DNA of 43,858 nucleotides from an uncultured Prevotella sp. (GCA_900315955.1 ONBC01000026.1:1-43858); one strand, 5' to 3'. Positions 19,909 through 29,471 are shown, counted from the first letter of the stretch. The notes: generated by a model from the letters alone, not told the origin. Numbers and translations: made by a program.

Positions 19909-22131
19909 TTAGTTACCGGCATCGGAGAGAAACTTGATGAGCCCTAAGCGTGCTTTCTCCTCCGCCGTGAGCCCGTCATCGTCATCGTAGATATCCACGG
20001 TGTCGATAGCCTTGTCAATATCATCGCTGTCGCTGTGACGGAAGTAGTCAAGGATATCCTGCATCTCATCCTGATCGACGACATCCTCGTCGTTGACATA
20101 ATAATCGATGTTGACCTTCGTTCCACTGTTCACGATCGACTCGATATCATCAAGCAAGTCGTCGAAATCAAGACCCTGCGTCTCCGCGATATCCTCCAGC
20201 GGAATGCGGCGGTCGATCATCTCAATGATCTTCAGTTTGCGCTTCGACTTGTTCGGTATCGTGATGACACGCATGATGTCCGAGCGCTGTATGTCGTTCT
20301 CCTCACAATACTTCTTGATGAAGTCGACGAACGGCTTTCCAAACTTACGAGCCTTGCCCTGCCCTACGCCCTGAATCTGCTGGAGCTCCTCCATAGTCTG
20401 AGGGAAGGTGGTAGCCATCTGCGTGAGCGAGATGTCCTGAAATACGACATAAGGCGGAAGGTTGTGCTTCTTCGCCACGTCGTGCCGCAACCCTTTGAGC
20501 TGCTGGTAAAGCCCCATGTCAAGCGCGGAGGTTCCGCCCTCCCCACTCTCTTCACTGTCCACAAACTCACGGTCGGGCACTACCATGAATGGGCGGGGCT
20601 CCTTGAGCCATTCCCGCCCCGAAGCGGTGATCTTCAGCAAACCGTAGTTTTCAATATCTTTTCGGATGAATCCCGCGATCATGCCTTGTCGGATGACCGG
20701 ATTCCAAATTGAGGAGGCCTCATCGTTGATGGCCTTACCGTTGCCAAACTCCGGCAACTTGTCGTTGCCGTCGCTCACAATATGATCCGTGGCACGCCCG
20801 CGCACGAAGTCGACGACATAGGTCTGCTCATACTTGCCTTTGAGCGCGCTGATCGCCTCCAACACACACACTAAGGCATCCGTAGCCTCCACGTACTTCT
20901 TCGGGTGCTTGCAGTTGTCGCAATTGCCACAGTTGTCTTTTGGATAAGGCTCTCCAAAATAATTGAGCAGAACCTTTCGCCGGCATACGGCTGTCTCCGC
21001 GTATGCCTTCGTCTCTTCCAGGAGCTGGCGGCCGATCTCTTTCTCCGTCTCACTCTTAGAGTCCATAAACTTACTGAGCTTCTTCAGATCCTTCGGCGAA
21101 TAGAACGCGATGCAGATGCCTTCTCCCCCATCGCGGCCGGCACGTCCCGTTTCCTGATAATAACCTTCAAGACTCTTGGGAATGTCATAATGAATGACAA
21201 AGCGTACGTCGGGCTTGTCGATACCCATTCCGAAGGCAATGGTCGCCACGATGATGTCGATGTTCTCCTTCAGGAAGTCATCCTGCGTCTTCGCCCGCAC
21301 ATCATTGTCAAGTCCCGCATGATAAGGAGCGGCACGGAACCCATTGAGGCAAAGTTTTTTGGCGAGCTCCTCCACTTTCTTTCGCGAGAGACAGTAGATG
21401 ATGCCACTCTTCCCGGGATGTTGCTTGATAAACTTGATAATCTGGCTGTCGGTATCTTCGTCGCTCACCTTCTGCCGCACCTCATAATAAAGATTCGGAC
21501 GGTTGAAGGAGCTCTTGAACTCTTTCGCGTCCGGCATGCCCAAGTTGCTCTTGATATCCATCCGCACCTTGTCCGTAGCCGTAGCCGTAAGAGCTATAAC
21601 AGGAATATGCTCCACGCCTCGCGCCGCGGCGATCTTGTCTATCGTAGGCTTGATGTTGCGGTATTCGGGACGGAAATCATGTCCCCACTCAGAGATGCAA
21701 TGAGCCTCGTCAACGGCTATGAAAGAGATCTTGAACGACTCAAAGAAAGGCAGGTTGTCCTCTTTGTTCAGAGATTCCGGAGCCACATAGAGCAATTTCG
21801 TCTTGCCCTCCTTGACATCCTTCTCCACCCGGTTCACGGCCGCACGGTTGAGCGAAGAGTTAAGATAATGAGCCACGGAGTCGTCCTCACTGTATCCGTT
21901 GATGACATCGACCTGATTCTTCATCAAGGCTATGAGCGGCGACACGACAATGGCCGTGCCGTCCATCATCAGCGAGGGCAACTGGTAACAAAGACTCTTA
22001 CCGCCTCCTGTGGGCATGAGCACAAAGGTGTCGTTGCCGGCCATGAGATGGTTGATGATGTCTTTTTGGTCGCCTTTGAATGAGTCGAACCCGAAATATT
22101 TCTTTAATGCTTCAGTAAGATCCAATTTCAT
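19909..22131 (-). CDS. recQ: ATP-dependent DNA helicase RecQ
   Basis: This 740-residue 3'-5' helicase has Walker A LMPTGGGKSLCYQLP, the DEAH box AVDEAHCISEWGHDFRPEY, motif VI QETGRAGRDG, the zinc cluster CRRKVLLNYFGE...CGNCDNC, a winged-helix domain, and an HRDC-like domain near 560-640 (PPYVVFQDISLTQMA). An acidic, Asp-rich tail of about 80 residues follows. It unwinds recombination and repair intermediates. The ATG at 22131 (MKLDLTEALKKYFGF) begins directly with the family N-terminus; an alternative ATG at 22155 adds eight residues and sits next to a C10 run. clpX is just upstream. Confidence 0.93.
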   Translation of the reverse strand: MKLDLTEALKKYFGFDSFKGDQKDIINHLMAGNDTFVLMPTGGGKSLCYQLPSLMMDGTAIVVSPLIALMKNQVDVINGYSEDDSVAHYLNSSLNRAAVNRVEKDVKEGKTKLLYVAPESLNKEDNLPFFESFKISFIAVDEAHCISEWGHDFRPEYRNIKPTIDKIAAARGVEHIPVIALTATATDKVRMDIKSNLGMPDAKEFKSSFNRPNLYYEVRQKVSDEDTDSQIIKFIKQHPGKSGIIYCLSRKKVEELAKKLCLNGFRAAPYHAGLDNDVRAKTQDDFLKENIDIIVATIAFGMGIDKPDVRFVIHYDIPKSLEGYYQETGRAGRDGGEGICIAFYSPKDLKKLSKFMDSKSETEKEIGRQLLEETKAYAETAVCRRKVLLNYFGEPYPKDNCGNCDNCKHPKKYVEATDALVCVLEAISALKGKYEQTYVVDFVRGRATDHIVSDGNDKLPEFGNGKAINDEASSIWNPVIRQGMIAGFIRKDIENYGLLKITASGREWLKEPRPFMVVPDREFVDSEESGEGGTSALDMGLYQQLKGLRHDVAKKHNLPPYVVFQDISLTQMATTFPQTMEELQQIQGVGQGKARKFGKPFVDFIKKYCEENDIQRSDIMRVITIPNKSKRKLKIIEMIDRRIPLEDIAETQGLDFDDLLDDIESIVNSGTKVNIDYYVNDEDVVDQDEMQDILDYFRHSDSDDIDKAIDTVDIYDDDDGLTAEEKARLGLIKFLSDAGN

Positions 22132-22156
22132 AGTAACGTTGTTTAGGGATGGCATA

Positions 22157-22166
22157 GGGGGGGGGG
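22157..22166. repeat. Homopolymer of ten G (C10 on the recQ strand)
   Basis: The minus strand has ten C just before the upstream candidate start of recQ and after a stem that overlaps the clpX stop codon. Such runs are prone to slippage. It lies outside the preferred recQ frame, so any effect would be on translation start or spacing rather than on a frameshift. Confidence 0.85.
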
Positions 22167-22178
22167 ACGAAGCCGGCT

Positions 22179-23417
22179 TTAGGCCGACTCCAATTTCTGC
22201 AAGTGTGCTTTTTCCAACTGCTTCTTGGCGTAGTCGAGCGTCACTTCAAACTTCTTGATACGCTTCGAAGGAATCTCGTACATCGCATCCATGATGATAG
22301 CCTCCACGATAGACCGGAGCCCACGCGCGCCGAGCTTATACTCCACGGCCTTGTCGACGATATAGTCGAGGCTATCCTCATCAAACGTCAGCGTGATGCC
22401 GTCCATCTCGAAAAGCTTTGTGTACTGCTTGATGATCGAGTTCTTCGGCTCCGTCAGGATACGCCTCAGCGCTGCCTTGTCGAGCGGATTGAGATAAGTG
22501 AGCACGGGCAGACGGCCGATGAGCTCAGGGATCAGACCGAACGACTTGAGGTCTGTCGGCACAATATATTTCATGAGATCCTTCTTGTCCACGTTGCGCG
22601 CGTTCTGCACCGAGTTGTAACCCACTACATGGGTGTTCAGGCGCTGCGCGATCTTCCGCTCAATTCCGTCGAAAGCACCGCCGCAGATGAAGAGGATATT
22701 CTTCGTGTTGACATGGATATACTCCTGATCGGGATGCTTGCGTCCACCCTGTGGCGGCACGTTGACCATCGTGCCCTCAAGCAGTTTGAGAAGCGCCTGC
22801 TGCACACCCTCACCGCTGACATCACGCGTGATGGAGGGGTTGTCGCTCTTGCGCGCGATCTTGTCAATCTCATCGATGAACACGATGCCGCGCTCTGCCG
22901 CTGCCACATTATAATTAGCCACCTGTAGCAGGCGGGAGAGAATGCTCTCCACGTCCTCACCCACATAGCCGGCCTCGGTGAACACCGTAGCATCGACGAT
23001 CGTGAACGGCACATCGAGCAGACGGGCGATGGTACGGGCGAGCAAGGTCTTACCCGTTCCCGTAGAGCCCACCATGATGATGTTGCTCTTCTCGATCTCC
23101 ACGCCGTCGTTGGTCTCCGGCTGCTGCAGACGCTTGTAGTGGTTGTAGACGGCCACGGAGAGATAGCGCTTAGCCTCATCCTGACCGATGACATACTGGT
23201 CGAGATATTTCTTGATCTCCACCGGCTTGGGGATCTTCGTCTTCGGACGGTAAGGGGTAGCATCGGCATGCTGCTGATTGCCGAGCACACCGGTCTGCTG
23301 CACTATCTTGTAAGCCTGCTGAACGCAATCCTCACAGATATAACCATTGATACCTGTGATGAGCAGCTTCACCTGATCCTCACTGCGCCCGCAGAAACTA
23401 CATGTTTTCTTTTTCAT
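22179..23417 (-). CDS. clpX: ClpX, ATP-binding subunit of the ClpXP protease
   Basis: This 412-residue AAA+ unfoldase starts with the zinc-binding domain (Cys6, Cys9, Cys28, Cys31 in TCSFCG and YICEDC). It has Walker [16 protein letters not shown], Walker [10 protein letters not shown], and the pore and sensor regions including [11 protein letters not shown]. It recognises and unfolds substrates for ClpP. I chose the ATG at 23417 because the protein then begins [11 protein letters not shown]; the upstream in-frame start adds 19 basic residues with no family match. It follows clpP by 61 bases. Confidence 0.96.
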   Translation of the reverse strand: MKKKTCSFCGRSEDQVKLLITGINGYICEDCVQQAYKIVQQTGVLGNQQHADATPYRPKTKIPKPVEIKKYLDQYVIGQDEAKRYLSVAVYNHYKRLQQPETNDGVEIEKSNIIMVGSTGTGKTLLARTIARLLDVPFTIVDATVFTEAGYVGEDVESILSRLLQVANYNVAAAERGIVFIDEIDKIARKSDNPSITRDVSGEGVQQALLKLLEGTMVNVPPQGGRKHPDQEYIHVNTKNILFICGGAFDGIERKIAQRLNTHVVGYNSVQNARNVDKKDLMKYIVPTDLKSFGLIPELIGRLPVLTYLNPLDKAALRRILTEPKNSIIKQYTKLFEMDGITLTFDEDSLDYIVDKAVEYKLGARGLRSIVEAIIMDAMYEIPSKRIKKFEVTLDYAKKQLEKAHLQKLESA

Positions 23418-23478
23418 TTGTCTTTCTTCTCTTTTTCGTTTATCGACCGTATTGCTTGAAGAACGGGGTCTCACCCGA

Positions 23479-24144
23479 TCATTTCTTCTTCAGCACCTGG
23501 TCGATCATGCCGTACTCCTTAGCCTCCTCGGCTGTCATCCAGTAGTTACGGTCAGAGTCCTTATACACCTTGTCGTAAGGCTGATGCGAATGCTCTGAAA
23601 TAATGGTGTAGAGCTCCTTCTTGAACTTCAGGATCTCCTTGGCCTCAATCTCGATATCCGAAGCCTGACCCTGCACGCCGCCGAGCGGCTGATGGATCAT
23701 CACGCGGCTGTGAGGCAGCGCCGAGCGCTTACCCTCGGTGCCGGAGACAAGGAGCACGGCAGCCATCGACGCGGCCATACCGGTGCAGATCGTTGCCACG
23801 TCTGAAGTGATAAACTGCATAGTGTCGTAGATGCCCAAGCCTGCCGTGACAGAGCCGCCGGGAGAGTTGACATAGATAGAAATATCCTTGCCGTTGTCCA
23901 CGGAGTCGAGATAGAGCAACTGCGCCTGCAGCGTATTGGCTGTGTAGTCGTCAATCTCAGTACCGAGGAAGATGATGCGGTCCATCATCAGGCGGGAAAA
24001 GACATCCATCTGCGTGACATTGAGCTGACGCTCCTCAAGGATATATGGGTTGAGGTACTGCTGCTGTGCCTTCACCACATCGTCGAGCACCAAGCCGTTC
24101 ATTCCAAGTTTCTTGGTAGCAAACTTTCTAAAGTCGTTGTTCAT
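23479..24144 (-). CDS. clpP: ClpP protease proteolytic subunit
   Basis: This 221-residue serine protease has its catalytic triad visible as Ser126 in [11 protein letters not shown], His151 in [11 protein letters not shown] and Asp198 in DSDRNYWM. The strand [15 protein letters not shown] forms the substrate channel. With ClpX it degrades tagged and regulatory proteins. A leader of about 110 nt follows a good promoter at 24265-24295. Confidence 0.96.
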   Translation of the reverse strand: MNNDFRKFATKKLGMNGLVLDDVVKAQQQYLNPYILEERQLNVTQMDVFSRLMMDRIIFLGTEIDDYTANTLQAQLLYLDSVDNGKDISIYVNSPGGSVTAGLGIYDTMQFITSDVATICTGMAASMAAVLLVSGTEGKRSALPHSRVMIHQPLGGVQGQASDIEIEAKEILKFKKELYTIISEHSHQPYDKVYKDSDRNYWMTAEEAKEYGMIDQVLKKK

Positions 24145-24264
24145 TATTTTCCTTCTTTTTTAGTTCAACAAACCGTGGGAAGAATCCCACATTGGTTTCA
24201 TTGATTGCAAACATCATGCCAAGAATATTTATTTTTTCTTGCCCGTGTTTGATATTTCATTATA

Positions 24265-24295
24265 CAAAGATAACTGTTTTTTCTCAGAAACCAAA
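24265..24295 (-). promoter_or_regulatory. Full Bacteroidota promoter for clpP-clpX
   Basis: On the minus strand TTTG (24292-24295) is followed after exactly 19 bases by TATCTTTG (24265-24272). This agrees fully with the known consensus TTTG-N19-TAnnTTTG. It is one of the two best promoters in the window and places the start site near 24258. Confidence 0.75.
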
Positions 24296-24405
24296 AGATT
24301 TACCGAATATTTTTTTTGAAGTATCTATTTAAGTGCAAGGCTTTTCTGGGAATCGCAGCCTTCAGCAGCGAAGAAACAACGAGCCTTCCAACTGCCAAGA
24401 TACAA

Positions 24406-24463
24406 CAGGTCCCGCCTGGAATGAACCAGGCGGGACCTGTAATGATCTGAGCTATCGCTCAGA
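24406..24463 (-). terminator. Hairpin pair after tig
   Basis: A perfect 14-base stem (24406-24419 with 24426-24439, loop aatgaa) is followed by a 6-base stem tctgag/ctcaga (24446-24463). A T run is lacking, so termination may be weak; the hairpins may instead protect the 3' end of the tig mRNA. Confidence 0.65.
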
Positions 24464-24471
24464 CACCTTCT

Positions 24472-24501
24472 ATAGCTTCTATAGTGTCTATAGCTTCTAT
24501 A
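24472..24501. repeat. 9-bp tandem repeat (cttctatag type), copy 2
   Basis: The units cttctatag, tgtctatag and cttctatag repeat directly after the tig stop codon, with the same motif and the same place relative to the gene as the array behind recQ (19862-19900). Confidence 0.75.
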
Positions 24502-24515
24502 GCATCCGGAGCGGG

Positions 24516-25883
24516 TTAGGCCTGAGCCTGCTCCTCTGTTACCATCTTATTGAAGTCGTCGAGCGAGATCTCCTTGTGGTTGAGCTTCACCACCGGCTTC
24601 ACGGCAGCCACGAGCTTCTCGTCGAGCGCACGCTCCGCAAACTGGTTGGCTGAGCCCTTCTGCTTGAGCAGCTCGTTGGCATAGTTGTCAACATACTCCT
24701 CACCGACATTCTGCATGCCGTACTGCGCGAACTGGGCGCGTGCCACCTCACGGGCAACGTTCTTCACGTCGTCGTCGTTGATCTTGACACCAGCCTTGGC
24801 ACCGAGCTTGTCCTTAGCCAGGCTCCATGTGAGATCCTTGAGGCTTGCCTCATAATTCTTATTGATGAACTCGTCGTCCTTGTCCTTGTTGTTCTCCTTG
24901 AGCACACGCTTGAGCAGCGCGTCAGGATAAGTGAGCTGACCGACCTTCTGCTCAACATAATTGCGCAGATCCTGCAGGAAACGGAAATCCTCGTCCACGG
25001 CGAGTTGCTCCTTGACACCCTCACGAATCTTCTCACGGAACTCCTTCTCGTCCTTCACCTTGTCCTTACCGAAGACCTCATCGAAGAGCTCCTGGTCTAC
25101 AGCGTGCTTCTCGAAGTGCTGCACCTCGGTGATCTGATAGCTGAAGTCGCCCTGATACTGGTCGCGCTTGTCGCGGTCCACACGGAGCAGCGTAGCGACC
25201 TCCGCACCACCGTCGTAAGCCTTGTAAGGATTGAAGGTGATGATGTCACCGGCCTTGGCACCCTCGAAGACCTTCTTCTGGTCGTCGTTCTTCAGATACT
25301 GCGGCATGATCGTAGCGCCTTCTACCTCAACGCCACCTTCCTTGGTGTTGCCGTCAGCGTCGAGCTCGCGAAGGTCACCCTTGAGCACGTCACCCTCCTT
25401 ATACTCGTCAGCCTTCTGATAACTGCCGAAGCGGGAAGCGAAACCGTCCACCTGCTGGTCAACGAGCTTGTCATCCACTGTGATGTCGTAATAGTCGATG
25501 GTATCCTTGTCAGAGAGCTCGATGTCGAACTCAGGAGCCACAGCGATGTCGAACATAAAGGTGTAGGGAGCCGGCTTCTCAAGATCCACGGGTTCCTGCT
25601 TCTCTGAGCCCATCGGCATGCCGAGCATGTTGATCTTGTTGTCAGCAATGTACTTATTCACCTCGTCGGAGAGCTTGTGGTTCACCACGTCCATCTTCAC
25701 GGCGCTGCCATACTGACGGCGGATAAGGCCCATAGGCACCATGCCAGGACGGAAGCCGGGCACGTTGGCACGCTTACGATAGTTCTTCAACTCCTTTTCT
25801 ACATCGTTCTTGTAGTCGTCCTCCTCGATAGTAACGGTCAGCAGGCCGTTGATCTTATCGGGGCAATCGAATGATACTTTCAT
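24516..25883 (-). CDS. tig: Trigger factor
   Basis: This 455-residue ribosome-associated chaperone has the N-terminal ribosome-binding signature in RANVPGFRPGMVPMGLIRRQYG. A shortened or degenerate PPIase (FKBP-like) middle follows at about 150-250, then the helical C-terminal arms. Its position upstream of clpP-clpX is the same as in many bacteria. The protein folds nascent chains as they leave the ribosome. A -7 box lies about 77 bases upstream. Confidence 0.93.
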   Translation of the reverse strand: MKVSFDCPDKINGLLTVTIEEDDYKNDVEKELKNYRKRANVPGFRPGMVPMGLIRRQYGSAVKMDVVNHKLSDEVNKYIADNKINMLGMPMGSEKQEPVDLEKPAPYTFMFDIAVAPEFDIELSDKDTIDYYDITVDDKLVDQQVDGFASRFGSYQKADEYKEGDVLKGDLRELDADGNTKEGGVEVEGATIMPQYLKNDDQKKVFEGAKAGDIITFNPYKAYDGGAEVATLLRVDRDKRDQYQGDFSYQITEVQHFEKHAVDQELFDEVFGKDKVKDEKEFREKIREGVKEQLAVDEDFRFLQDLRNYVEQKVGQLTYPDALLKRVLKENNKDKDDEFINKNYEASLKDLTWSLAKDKLGAKAGVKINDDDVKNVAREVARAQFAQYGMQNVGEEYVDNYANELLKQKGSANQFAERALDEKLVAAVKPVVKLNHKEISLDDFNKMVTEEQAQA

Positions 25884-25959
25884 TTATATTCTTGTTTTTA
25901 TTTTGTTATTTTTGCCTCTTATAGTGTGTGTGCTCTCTTGCCGAGTCTACAACAGGGTG

Positions 25960-25967
25960 CAAAGTTA
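25960..25967 (-). promoter_or_regulatory. Putative -7 box for tig
   Basis: The minus strand reads TAACTTTG, matching TAnnTTTG, giving a leader of about 70 nt. No good -33 box is seen. Confidence 0.5.
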
Positions 25968-26048
25968 GTGCTAATTAACGAAAGTACCTAATATATAAGG
26001 AATAAAATTTGTTTTTTTAACGGGAACGTTCAATTGGTAATATGCTTC

Positions 26049-26180
26049 GTGACACGAATGAGGTAGAATCGTGACACGAATGAGGCAGAATCGTGACACG
26101 AATGAGGCAGAATCGTGACACGAATGAGGCAGAATCGTGACACAAATGAGGCAGAATCGTGACACGGTTGAGGCAAGATG
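26049..26180. repeat. 22-bp tandem repeat array 1, six units
   Basis: Six exact 22-base steps begin with gtgacac and contain aatgaggcagaatc; the last unit is the most diverged. GTGACAC is a 7-base palindrome around its middle base. The array lies just downstream of lptB. The same repeat, inverted on the plus strand, forms array 2 at 41017-41116. A period of 22 means the frames do not stay open as coding repeats, so it is non-coding. Confidence 0.92.
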
Positions 26181-26217
26181 GCTGGAACGCAGAATTTACG
26201 CAGAATATTTGCTTCTG

Positions 26218-27249
26218 TCACTGACTGACCTCTTTGAGCAGCTGTCGCCGTGCCTGTGCCGCGAAGGCACGATCGTCCTCGTTTGACTGGAACTTACGGT
26301 AGACGAAGTTGTCGGAGAGGTAGTTCTTTCGCACGATCTTGTTCTCAGCCAACTCCTCTGGGAGACCCTGGAAGAGGATACGGCCTTCGAAGAGGAGATA
26401 AGCGCGGTCGGTGATAGAGAGCGTCTCCTGCACGTTGTGGTCGGTGATAAGGATGCCGATGTTACGATATTTCAGTCGCCAGACGATGTGCTGAATATCC
26501 TCCACGGCGATAGGGTCGACACCGGCGAAAGGCTCGTCGAGCATGATAAACTTCGGGTCAATGGCCAGGCAGCGCGCTATCTCCGTGCGGCGACGCTCAC
26601 CGCCCGAGAGACGGTCACCTTTGTTCTTGCGCACTTTCTGCAGGCGGAACTCGGCGATGAGGCTCTCGAGCTTGTCGAGCTGCTGCTGGTGGGTGAGCTT
26701 CGTCATCTCCAGCACCGCCATGATATTGTCCTCCACCGACATCTTGCGGAAGACGCTGGCTTCCTGCGGCAGGTAGCCGATGCCGGCGCGAGCACGCTTA
26801 TACACCGGATAGCTGGTGATCTCCTTGTCGTCGATATAGACATGACCCTCGTTGGGAATGATCAGTCCCGTGGTCATGTAGAACGATGTCGTCTTACCGG
26901 CTCCGTTAGGACCGAGGAGCCCGACGATCTCTCCCTGCTTGACGTTGAACGATACGTTGTCGGCCACGGTGCGGCGCCCGTAGCGCTTCACTAAGCCTTT
27001 GGTGTGAAGCTCCTGACGGGGGAGACGCTCCTTGAGCAGCTCGTCGACCTGCTCGGGCGAGAGGTTGTCGTAATCATCAGCCGCCGCGCCGGAGGATGCG
27101 TCAGCCGATTCATCGGCCTGCGGATCAGCTATCGTGTGCTCCTGTGGATCCGCTTTGGGGAGCTGCTGCGTTGAATCGTTCATGGCAACAGGTGCCACAT
27201 TCTCTGAAACATCCGGCATTATCTGTCGCTGTGTGTTTTCTTCTTCCAT
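26218..27249 (-). CDS. lptB: LPS export ABC transporter ATP-binding protein LptB, with acidic N-terminal extension
   Basis: This 343-residue protein has its ABC domain beginning near residue 79. It has Walker [14 protein letters not shown], the Q-loop region [18 protein letters not shown] (typical of LptB), signature [16 protein letters not shown], Walker [17 protein letters not shown] and switch His ITDHNVQE. It powers LPS extraction from the inner membrane with LptF/G, not encoded here. The first 78 residues are rich in Asp, Glu, Ala and Gln and are absent from usual LptB of about 240 residues. No ATG occurs nearer to the domain, so the extension is likely real. mlaE is divergent. Confidence 0.92.
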   Translation of the reverse strand: MEEENTQRQIMPDVSENVAPVAMNDSTQQLPKADPQEHTIADPQADESADASSGAAADDYDNLSPEQVDELLKERLPRQELHTKGLVKRYGRRTVADNVSFNVKQGEIVGLLGPNGAGKTTSFYMTTGLIIPNEGHVYIDDKEITSYPVYKRARAGIGYLPQEASVFRKMSVEDNIMAVLEMTKLTHQQQLDKLESLIAEFRLQKVRKNKGDRLSGGERRRTEIARCLAIDPKFIMLDEPFAGVDPIAVEDIQHIVWRLKYRNIGILITDHNVQETLSITDRAYLLFEGRILFQGLPEELAENKIVRKNYLSDNFVYRKFQSNEDDRAFAAQARRQLLKEVSQ

Positions 27250-27265
27250 GATGTGTATTTTGCCA

Positions 27266-27273
27266 CAAAATTA
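27266..27273 (-). promoter_or_regulatory. Putative -7 box for lptB
   Basis: The minus strand reads TAATTTTG, 16 bases before the lptB ATG, which implies a very short leader of about 10 nt. The -33 box is not clear. Confidence 0.4.
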
Positions 27274-27347
27274 CTAAAAAAAGGAATAATAACGTTGCTT
27301 AAAGGAAAAACTATCTCCATTATTGCAGTTTTTAATAGGAATTTGGG

Positions 27348-27355
27348 TACTTTTG
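27348..27355 (+). promoter_or_regulatory. Putative -7 box for mlaE-mlaF
   Basis: TACTTTTG matches TAnnTTTG and lies 33 bases before the mlaE start. A TTG upstream at 27323-27325 is close to the -33 region. Confidence 0.45.
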
Positions 27356-27388
27356 CAAGCATAGAAACGGAAAGAACAGTTCACACGT

Positions 27389-28147
27389 ATGTTTATAATC
27401 AGGTTACTGCATCGCTATCTGACGACTTTCGGAAGCTATCTCATGCTCATGGGGCGCACGTTCTCCTTTCCGGAGCGCCTGCGCATGTTTGCCAAACGCT
27501 ATATCAAGGAGATGTCACAGCTCGGTGTCGACTCCATCGGCATCGTGCTGCTCATCAGTTTTTTCATCGGAGCCGTGATATGCATTCAGATGAAGGTCAA
27601 CATCCAGAGCCCGTGGATGCCTCACTGGGTGACGGGTTATGTGACGCGTGAGATCATGCTCCTCGAGTTCTCCTCGTCGATCATGTGTCTGATCCTCGCG
27701 GGTAAGGTCGGGTCGAACATTGCCTCTGAGCTCGGCACGATGCGCGTGACGCAGCAGATCGACGCCCTCGACATCATGGGCGTCAACTCGGCTTCCTACC
27801 TCATCCTGCCGAAGATCCTCGGATTGGTGACCATCATGCCGTTCCTCGTCGTCTTCTCCTCCGCCTTAGGTATCATCGGTGCCTATGCTACGGCTTTCGT
27901 GGGTCACATGATGTCCCCGGAGGATCTCACGGCAGGCATGCACCACGCTTTCAACCAGTGGTTCGTGTGGATGAGTATCATCAAGAGCCTCTTCTTCGCC
28001 TTTATCATCTCCAGCGTCTCGTCCTACTTCGGCTATACCGTGGAGGGCGGCTCCGTGGAGGTCGGAACAGCCTCGACCAACGCCGTGGTGTGCTCGAGCG
28101 TGCTCATTCTTTTCTCCGACGTGTTCCTCACAGAACTGCTGTCCTGA
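27389..28147 (+). CDS. mlaE: MlaE-family ABC transporter permease
   Basis: This 252-residue inner-membrane protein has about five hydrophobic segments and the MlaE signatures GAVICIQMKVNIQ, the central ILAGKVGSNIASELGTMRVTQQIDALDIMGV and the C-terminal GYTVEGGSVEVGTASTNAVV. MlaE with MlaF moves phospholipids between the inner membrane and an MCE-domain protein (MlaD) to keep the outer membrane asymmetric. mlaF follows after 25 bases. An MCE protein gene is not in the window. Confidence 0.93.
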   Translation: MFIIRLLHRYLTTFGSYLMLMGRTFSFPERLRMFAKRYIKEMSQLGVDSIGIVLLISFFIGAVICIQMKVNIQSPWMPHWVTGYVTREIMLLEFSSSIMCLILAGKVGSNIASELGTMRVTQQIDALDIMGVNSASYLILPKILGLVTIMPFLVVFSSALGIIGAYATAFVGHMMSPEDLTAGMHHAFNQWFVWMSIIKSLFFAFIISSVSSYFGYTVEGGSVEVGTASTNAVVCSSVLILFSDVFLTELLS

Positions 28148-28172
28148 TTCTCATGTCCTAAATATTTCTGTC

Positions 28173-28934
28173 ATGATTGAAGTAAAACACTTGACAAAGA
28201 GCTTTGAAGACAAGACCGTGCTCTACGATATAAACGCCGTCTTCGAGACGGGAAAGACCAATCTCATCATCGGCCAGAGCGGCTCCGGAAAGACGGTGCT
28301 GATGAAGAATCTCGTGGGACTGCTCACGCCTACGAGCGGCGACGTGCTCTTCGACGGGCGCGACGTGCTCTCGATGGACAAGAAGAGCAAGGTGCTGCTC
28401 CGGCGTGAGATGGGCATGGTGTTCCAGGGCTCGGCGCTCTTCGACTCGCTCACCGTGCTTGAGAACGTCCGTTTTCCACTCGATATGTTCGCACCGATGA
28501 ACAGCCGCGAGCGCGACCGACGGGCCCAGGAATGTCTGGAGCGTGTCAACCTCCTCGATGCACAGAACAAATACCCCGCCGAAATCTCCGGCGGCATGCA
28601 GAAACGGGTGGCCATCGCACGAGCCATCGTGCTCAACCCCAAATATCTCTTCTGCGACGAGCCCAACTCAGGACTGGATCCGAAGACGTCGCTCGTCATC
28701 GACGAACTGCTCTCGGGAATCACAAAGGAATATGGTATTACGACCATCATCAATACCCACGACATGAACTCGGTGATGGGTATCGGTGAGATTATTATCT
28801 TTATCTATAAAGGCCACAAGGAATGGCAGGGAACCAAAGACGATGTCATGAGTTCTACAAACAAAGAACTCAACGACCTTGTCTTTGCTTCCGACCTGTT
28901 TAGGAAAGTGAAAGAGGTGGAGGAACACAAGTGA
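28173..28934 (+). CDS. mlaF: MlaF-family ABC transporter ATP-binding protein
   Basis: This 253-residue ATPase has Walker A IIGQSGSGKTVLMKN, the MlaF-like Q-loop MGMVFQGSALFDSLTVLENVRFPL, signature ISGGMQKRVAIARAI, Walker B YLFCDEPNSGLDP and the H-loop NTHDMNSV. The SGGM signature and GSALFDS are characteristic of MlaF. It pairs with the MlaE-type permease immediately upstream and faces the convergent lipoprotein gene downstream. Confidence 0.93.
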   Translation: MIEVKHLTKSFEDKTVLYDINAVFETGKTNLIIGQSGSGKTVLMKNLVGLLTPTSGDVLFDGRDVLSMDKKSKVLLRREMGMVFQGSALFDSLTVLENVRFPLDMFAPMNSRERDRRAQECLERVNLLDAQNKYPAEISGGMQKRVAIARAIVLNPKYLFCDEPNSGLDPKTSLVIDELLSGITKEYGITTIINTHDMNSVMGIGEIIIFIYKGHKEWQGTKDDVMSSTNKELNDLVFASDLFRKVKEVEEHK

Positions 28935-28955
28935 CAAATGGGTACAGGAGAATAG

Positions 28956-29351
28956 CTATCTCATGTACCATACCTTCTTCACCTCTACCATCGGTACGAC
29001 CACTTGTTCTTTCGTACCATCTCCGTAGGTAAATGTGAGGAAGGCATTGGCCACATGCTTGGCGGTGTCGGCACGACCGTCAGCCACCGCCACGCCCTTG
29101 ATGCCTTTATGCTCTTTCTCTTCCTGTCCGACAAACATCTTTGCGTTGGCAATAAGCTGCTGGCGATAGCTCTCTGGCAAGGCCGTGGGCTGGTAACGGC
29201 CGTCCACGAAACTGCCGTAGTCGCCTTTCAACAACTGCTCGTAATAGGTCTTGGCAGCATTGGCTGCCAACTGGGCAGCATCGGGACCCGACGGCTTGCC
29301 GGAGCAAGCCATGAGAAGGGGGAAAGAGAGAAAGAATAAAAGCTTACGCAT
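28956..29351 (-). CDS. Small lipoprotein, NTF2-like fold possible
   Basis: This 131-residue protein has a lipoprotein signal (MRKLLFFLSFPLLMAC, lipid-modified Cys16). The mature part (TYYEQLLKGDYGSFVDG...) and the C-terminal strands (FLTFTYGDGTKEQVVVPMV, then WYMR) resemble the NTF2-like DUF4878-type lipoproteins common in Bacteroidota. Function is unknown. It lies downstream of der on the same strand but is separated from it by a repeat-rich spacer. Confidence 0.75.
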   Translation of the reverse strand: MRKLLFFLSFPLLMACSGKPSGPDAAQLAANAAKTYYEQLLKGDYGSFVDGRYQPTALPESYRQQLIANAKMFVGQEEKEHKGIKGVAVADGRADTAKHVANAFLTFTYGDGTKEQVVVPMVEVKKVWYMR

Positions 29352-29369
29352 TGTATTATTTGTTTTTTA

Positions 29370-29466
29370 GAAGTCCGGAATTTGGAAGTCCGGAAGTACA
29401 GACTTTAGAAGTCCGGAAGTACAGACTTTAGAAGTCCAGAAGTCCGGACTTCCAAAGTCCGGACTT
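29370..29466. repeat. Dispersed repeat, gaagtccgga family, copy 1
   Basis: The motif gaagtccgga and its partner agtacagactt recur five to six times, first direct and then inverted (gtccggacttc), so the array can fold back on itself. It separates der from the lipoprotein gene. A related array is found at 31925-32090, beyond era. Confidence 0.8.
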
Positions 29467-29471
29467 CCAAA

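Noticed and set aside
20905-22083. Plus-strand frame of 392 codons opposite recQ
   Set aside because: Antisense shadow of RecQ, which shows all helicase motifs on the other strand.
26049-26180. CRISPR array
   Set aside because: Units are contiguous with no unique spacers of 25-40 bases and there are no cas genes; it is a simple tandem repeat.
25971-26221. Minus-strand frames with repeated CHDSASFVSRFCLIR
   Set aside because: They arise from the 22-bp tandem repeat, which cycles through all three frames; they are not proteins.
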